From assembly GCA_029259655.1 (NCBI GenBank), contig JAJDET010000068.1:1-34354 (forward strand): DNA of 34,354 bases, read 5' to 3'. The notes beneath the pieces are model-generated. The model had not been told where the DNA came from. It did not search any database and worked only from the letters and a program-made list of their open reading frames with translations. Shown one piece after another: positions 32,688-34,354 of this stretch. The position numbers and the translations under genes are program-made. Every line of letters starts with the position of its first letter. Position 1 is the stretch's first letter. The DNA is from Planctomycetota bacterium (GTDB lineage Bacteria > Planctomycetota > UBA1135 > GCA-002686595).

Positions 32688-34272
32688 CTAGGCTGGAGTT
32701 TCGCGGTTTTCGGCGGCCAGATTCCCAGAGTTAAGAATCTGGCGTGATGCGAGGACTCGCGGGGAAAGGCGCGCGCTCCACCCCGCGATGTTCTCGGTGT
32801 GAAAAGAAAGAAGCACCGAGAGGGGAGCGCGCGGGGACAGTTTATCCCGGCTTCGCTCCGACGCATACTCGACTCGTTCGCCTGCTGCTTCACGCGGCCC
32901 GGTCATGAGAATTTCGCGGCCCTCGCTGCCGGCTGGATCCTGTGCCAGGGGAAGCATCGCATCTCGCGAGTGGTTCAGGCAGCGGTCGAGCTTGCGTGCA
33001 CCAAGCACTTCGCGAGCTTGTACCGATTCCTGTCGCACGGGCGCTGGTCGCCAGACGAGTTGAGTCGGGTCCTCTTTGGGCTGTTGGTCCAGGTTCTTCC
33101 TGGAGACATCGAAGCCCTGGTCGACGACACGCTCTGCCGCCACCGCGGCCCACGGATCTTCGGCACGGCGATGCACCATGACGCTTCGCTGTCGACCTAC
33201 GGACGGGGCACGGAGGCGGGCCGGACGACGTCCTTCTCCTGCGGCCACTGCTGGGTCGTGCTTGCCGTCCGAGTCCCGCTGCTGTGGGATCGGAATCGAG
33301 GGATCGCCATTCCGATCCTCTTCCGTCTGTATCGATCGAAGAAGTACTGCGACATGCGCTCCTACAGGAAGCGCACCGAGCTCGCCGCCGAGATCGTCGC
33401 GTTGCTGGAGTCATGGATCCCGCACGGATACCGCCTGTTCCTCGCCGGCGATGGCGAGTATGCCTCCAAGACTCTCGTGCGCAACTTGGCGACGCAGACG
33501 ACCTTCATCGGGCCGATGGTCAAGGACGCGGCGCTGTACGCTCCAGTGCTTCGGTACCAAGGCAGGGGACGGCCTCGCAAGATGGGGAGACGTCTGCGTT
33601 CCCCCATGCAGCTCGCGGCCACAGGGTCCGTCTGCTGGGAGAAGATCACGATCGACGCCTACGGTCGTCGAATGAGAGTCCTCGTCAAGACGCGGACGTG
33701 CCTGTGGTACACGGTCGCCGGCACGCGACTGGTGCGGATCGTGATCACTCGTGATCCAAGAGGTCGCGCGGACGACCGGGCCTACTTCAGCACCGACCCT
33801 GAAATGACCGCCGCCGAGATCCTCGAGCGTTTCGCGCGCCGCTGGCTGATCGAGGTCGCGTTCCGCGACGTCAAGCAGCACCTGGGAGTCGAGGATCCGC
33901 AAAACGGCTGGGGACGCCGCCGAAGGCCTCGCCGAGGAAAGAAGAAGCCCGGCAATCACCCCCGCGGAAACCGGGGCAAGACCGCGGTCCTCCACACCGT
34001 TCCCCTCGCCTTCGTCGCCTACGCCATCGTCGTTCTGTGGTTCCTTCGCGAAGGTGACGCCAGACGAGAGGTGCGCCGACACGTCGAACGATCTCCTTGG
34101 TACCGGCGCAAGACCCGTCCAGCCTTCGCTGACATGCTCGTGGCCCTCAGGCGTGAGATCTGGGCCGTCAGGTTTTCTGGGCACCCCGCGGACGACAGGG
34201 TTACGGCTAAACTCAAGCACCTCCTTCCGGATGTCCTGCTCGCCGCCTGAAGACCGCGAAACTCCTGTCTAG
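32688..34272 (+). mobile_element. IS701-like insertion sequence with CTAG target duplication
   Basis: The element runs from just after CTAG 32688-32691 to just before CTAG 34269-34272, giving 1577 bp inside the 4-bp repeats. The ends are inverted repeats: left GCTGGAGTTTCGCGGTTTTC and right (reversed) ACAGGAGTTTCGCGGTCTTC, 17 of 20 bases alike, with GGCGGC following in both after a 1-nt gap. IS701-family elements duplicate a 4-bp YTAR target, which CTAG fits. A CCAGATT/AATCTGG hairpin (32717-32742) inside the left end could limit transcription reading in. Bases 32587-32687 between the flavoprotein gene and the element hold no gene I can support. The element looks complete and probably recent. 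Confidence 0.85.
32799..34250 (+). CDS. DDE transposase of the IS701-like element
   Basis: A 483-aa transposase. The catalytic acids are Asp109 or Asp110 in EALVDDTLCRH, Asp218 in LAGDGEYASK and Glu352 in RRWLIEVAFRDVKQHLGVEDP; the last is the YREK-like block of IS4/IS701-type enzymes. A basic insert (GRRRRPRRGKKKPGNHPRG) follows the Glu. Translation starts at GTG 32799 (MKRKKHREG). The reading frame is unbroken, so the element may still be active. The codon use is slightly less GC-extreme than that of the neighbours, as expected for a mobile gene. Confidence 0.9.
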   Translation: MKRKKHREGSARGQFIPASLRRILDSFACCFTRPGHENFAALAAGWILCQGKHRISRVVQAAVELACTKHFASLYRFLSHGRWSPDELSRVLFGLLVQVLPGDIEALVDDTLCRHRGPRIFGTAMHHDASLSTYGRGTEAGRTTSFSCGHCWVVLAVRVPLLWDRNRGIAIPILFRLYRSKKYCDMRSYRKRTELAAEIVALLESWIPHGYRLFLAGDGEYASKTLVRNLATQTTFIGPMVKDAALYAPVLRYQGRGRPRKMGRRLRSPMQLAATGSVCWEKITIDAYGRRMRVLVKTRTCLWYTVAGTRLVRIVITRDPRGRADDRAYFSTDPEMTAAEILERFARRWLIEVAFRDVKQHLGVEDPQNGWGRRRRPRRGKKKPGNHPRGNRGKTAVLHTVPLAFVAYAIVVLWFLREGDARREVRRHVERSPWYRRKTRPAFADMLVALRREIWAVRFSGHPADDRVTAKLKHLLPDVLLAA

Positions 34273-34273
34273 G

Positions 34274-34327
34274 CGCGCGGCCGACATGTCGGCCGCGCGT
34301 GACTTGGCGCGCATCAGCGCGCGCCAA
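34274..34327. repeat. Two adjacent perfect hairpins beside the insertion sequence
   Basis: CGCGCGGCCGACA and its exact reverse complement form a 26-bp perfect palindrome (34274-34299) one base after the right CTAG of the insertion sequence. It is followed at once by TTGGCGCGC-atcagc-GCGCGCCAA (34304-34327), a 9-bp perfect stem with a 6-nt loop. These belong to the host DNA and may be a terminator pair or an intergenic repeat. I see no gene in 34251-34354. Confidence 0.75.
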
Positions 34328-34354
34328 GGATGCCCTGCGGGCGGCTACGGCGCG

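Overview
The window is GC-rich bacterial chromosome (roughly two thirds GC or more by inspection). Genes are packed on both strands, and neighbouring genes often overlap by ATGA or TTGA. The organism is a diderm: there are lipoprotein-type signals, periplasmic sensor proteins and a GspL/GspM-like pair. The combination of ECF sigma factors, an anti-sigma/von Willebrand A fusion, a HEAT-repeat cyclophilin, DUF3179 and a TVP38-DUF547 fusion suggests Planctomycetota or a similar environmental phylum. That placement is inference; no rRNA or other decisive marker lies in the window. UGA is an ordinary stop in most genes, and release factor 2 is present with its standard UGA frameshift.

Layout. 1-3654 (minus): an ECF sigma factor translationally coupled to a large membrane protein that joins an anti-sigma-like N-terminus to a YfbK-type vWA domain. 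3777-9042: an agmatinase-family hydrolase, a convergent Na+/Ca2+ exchanger-type antiporter, then a coupled trio (class I glutamine amidotransferase, unknown two-TM protein, aroB). 9127-12372: carB, ending inside a 46-bp-arm inverted repeat shared with the opposing operon. 12458-17428 (minus): ribBA, then an apparent operon of ECF sigma factor, zinc-finger anti-sigma factor, Spy/CnrX-like periplasmic protein, GspL/PilM-like protein and GspM/PilO-like protein. 17579-21184 (plus): HEAT-cyclophilin and a membrane-anchored trypsin-like protease. 21197-25906 (minus): purH, a MITE-like hairpin element, prfB with its programmed frameshift, and an Xaa-Pro aminopeptidase. 25986-29167: sfsA, an unknown exported protein, and a DUF3179 lipoprotein. 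29390-32586 (plus): a TVP38-DUF547 fusion followed by a MerA/Lpd-like flavoprotein. 32688-34272: a complete IS701-like insertion sequence.

The most striking item is the DUF3179 gene at 28136-29167. Its reading frame contains an in-frame UGA exactly where the family has its conserved Cys (the TYCPL position). A perfect 7-bp hairpin with a 5-nt loop starts 13 nt downstream, which fits the geometry of a bacterial SECIS element. The best reading is a candidate selenocysteine lipoprotein. The selenocysteine machinery is not in this window, so this needs the rest of the genome.

A second theme is the tetranucleotide CTAG. It is almost absent from coding interiors but recurs at promoter -10 boxes (CTAGAAT), at stop codons, at the ends of the MITE-like element and as the apparent target duplication of the insertion sequence. 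Several -10 boxes lie only 6-8 nt before the start codon, which predicts leaderless or near-leaderless mRNAs.
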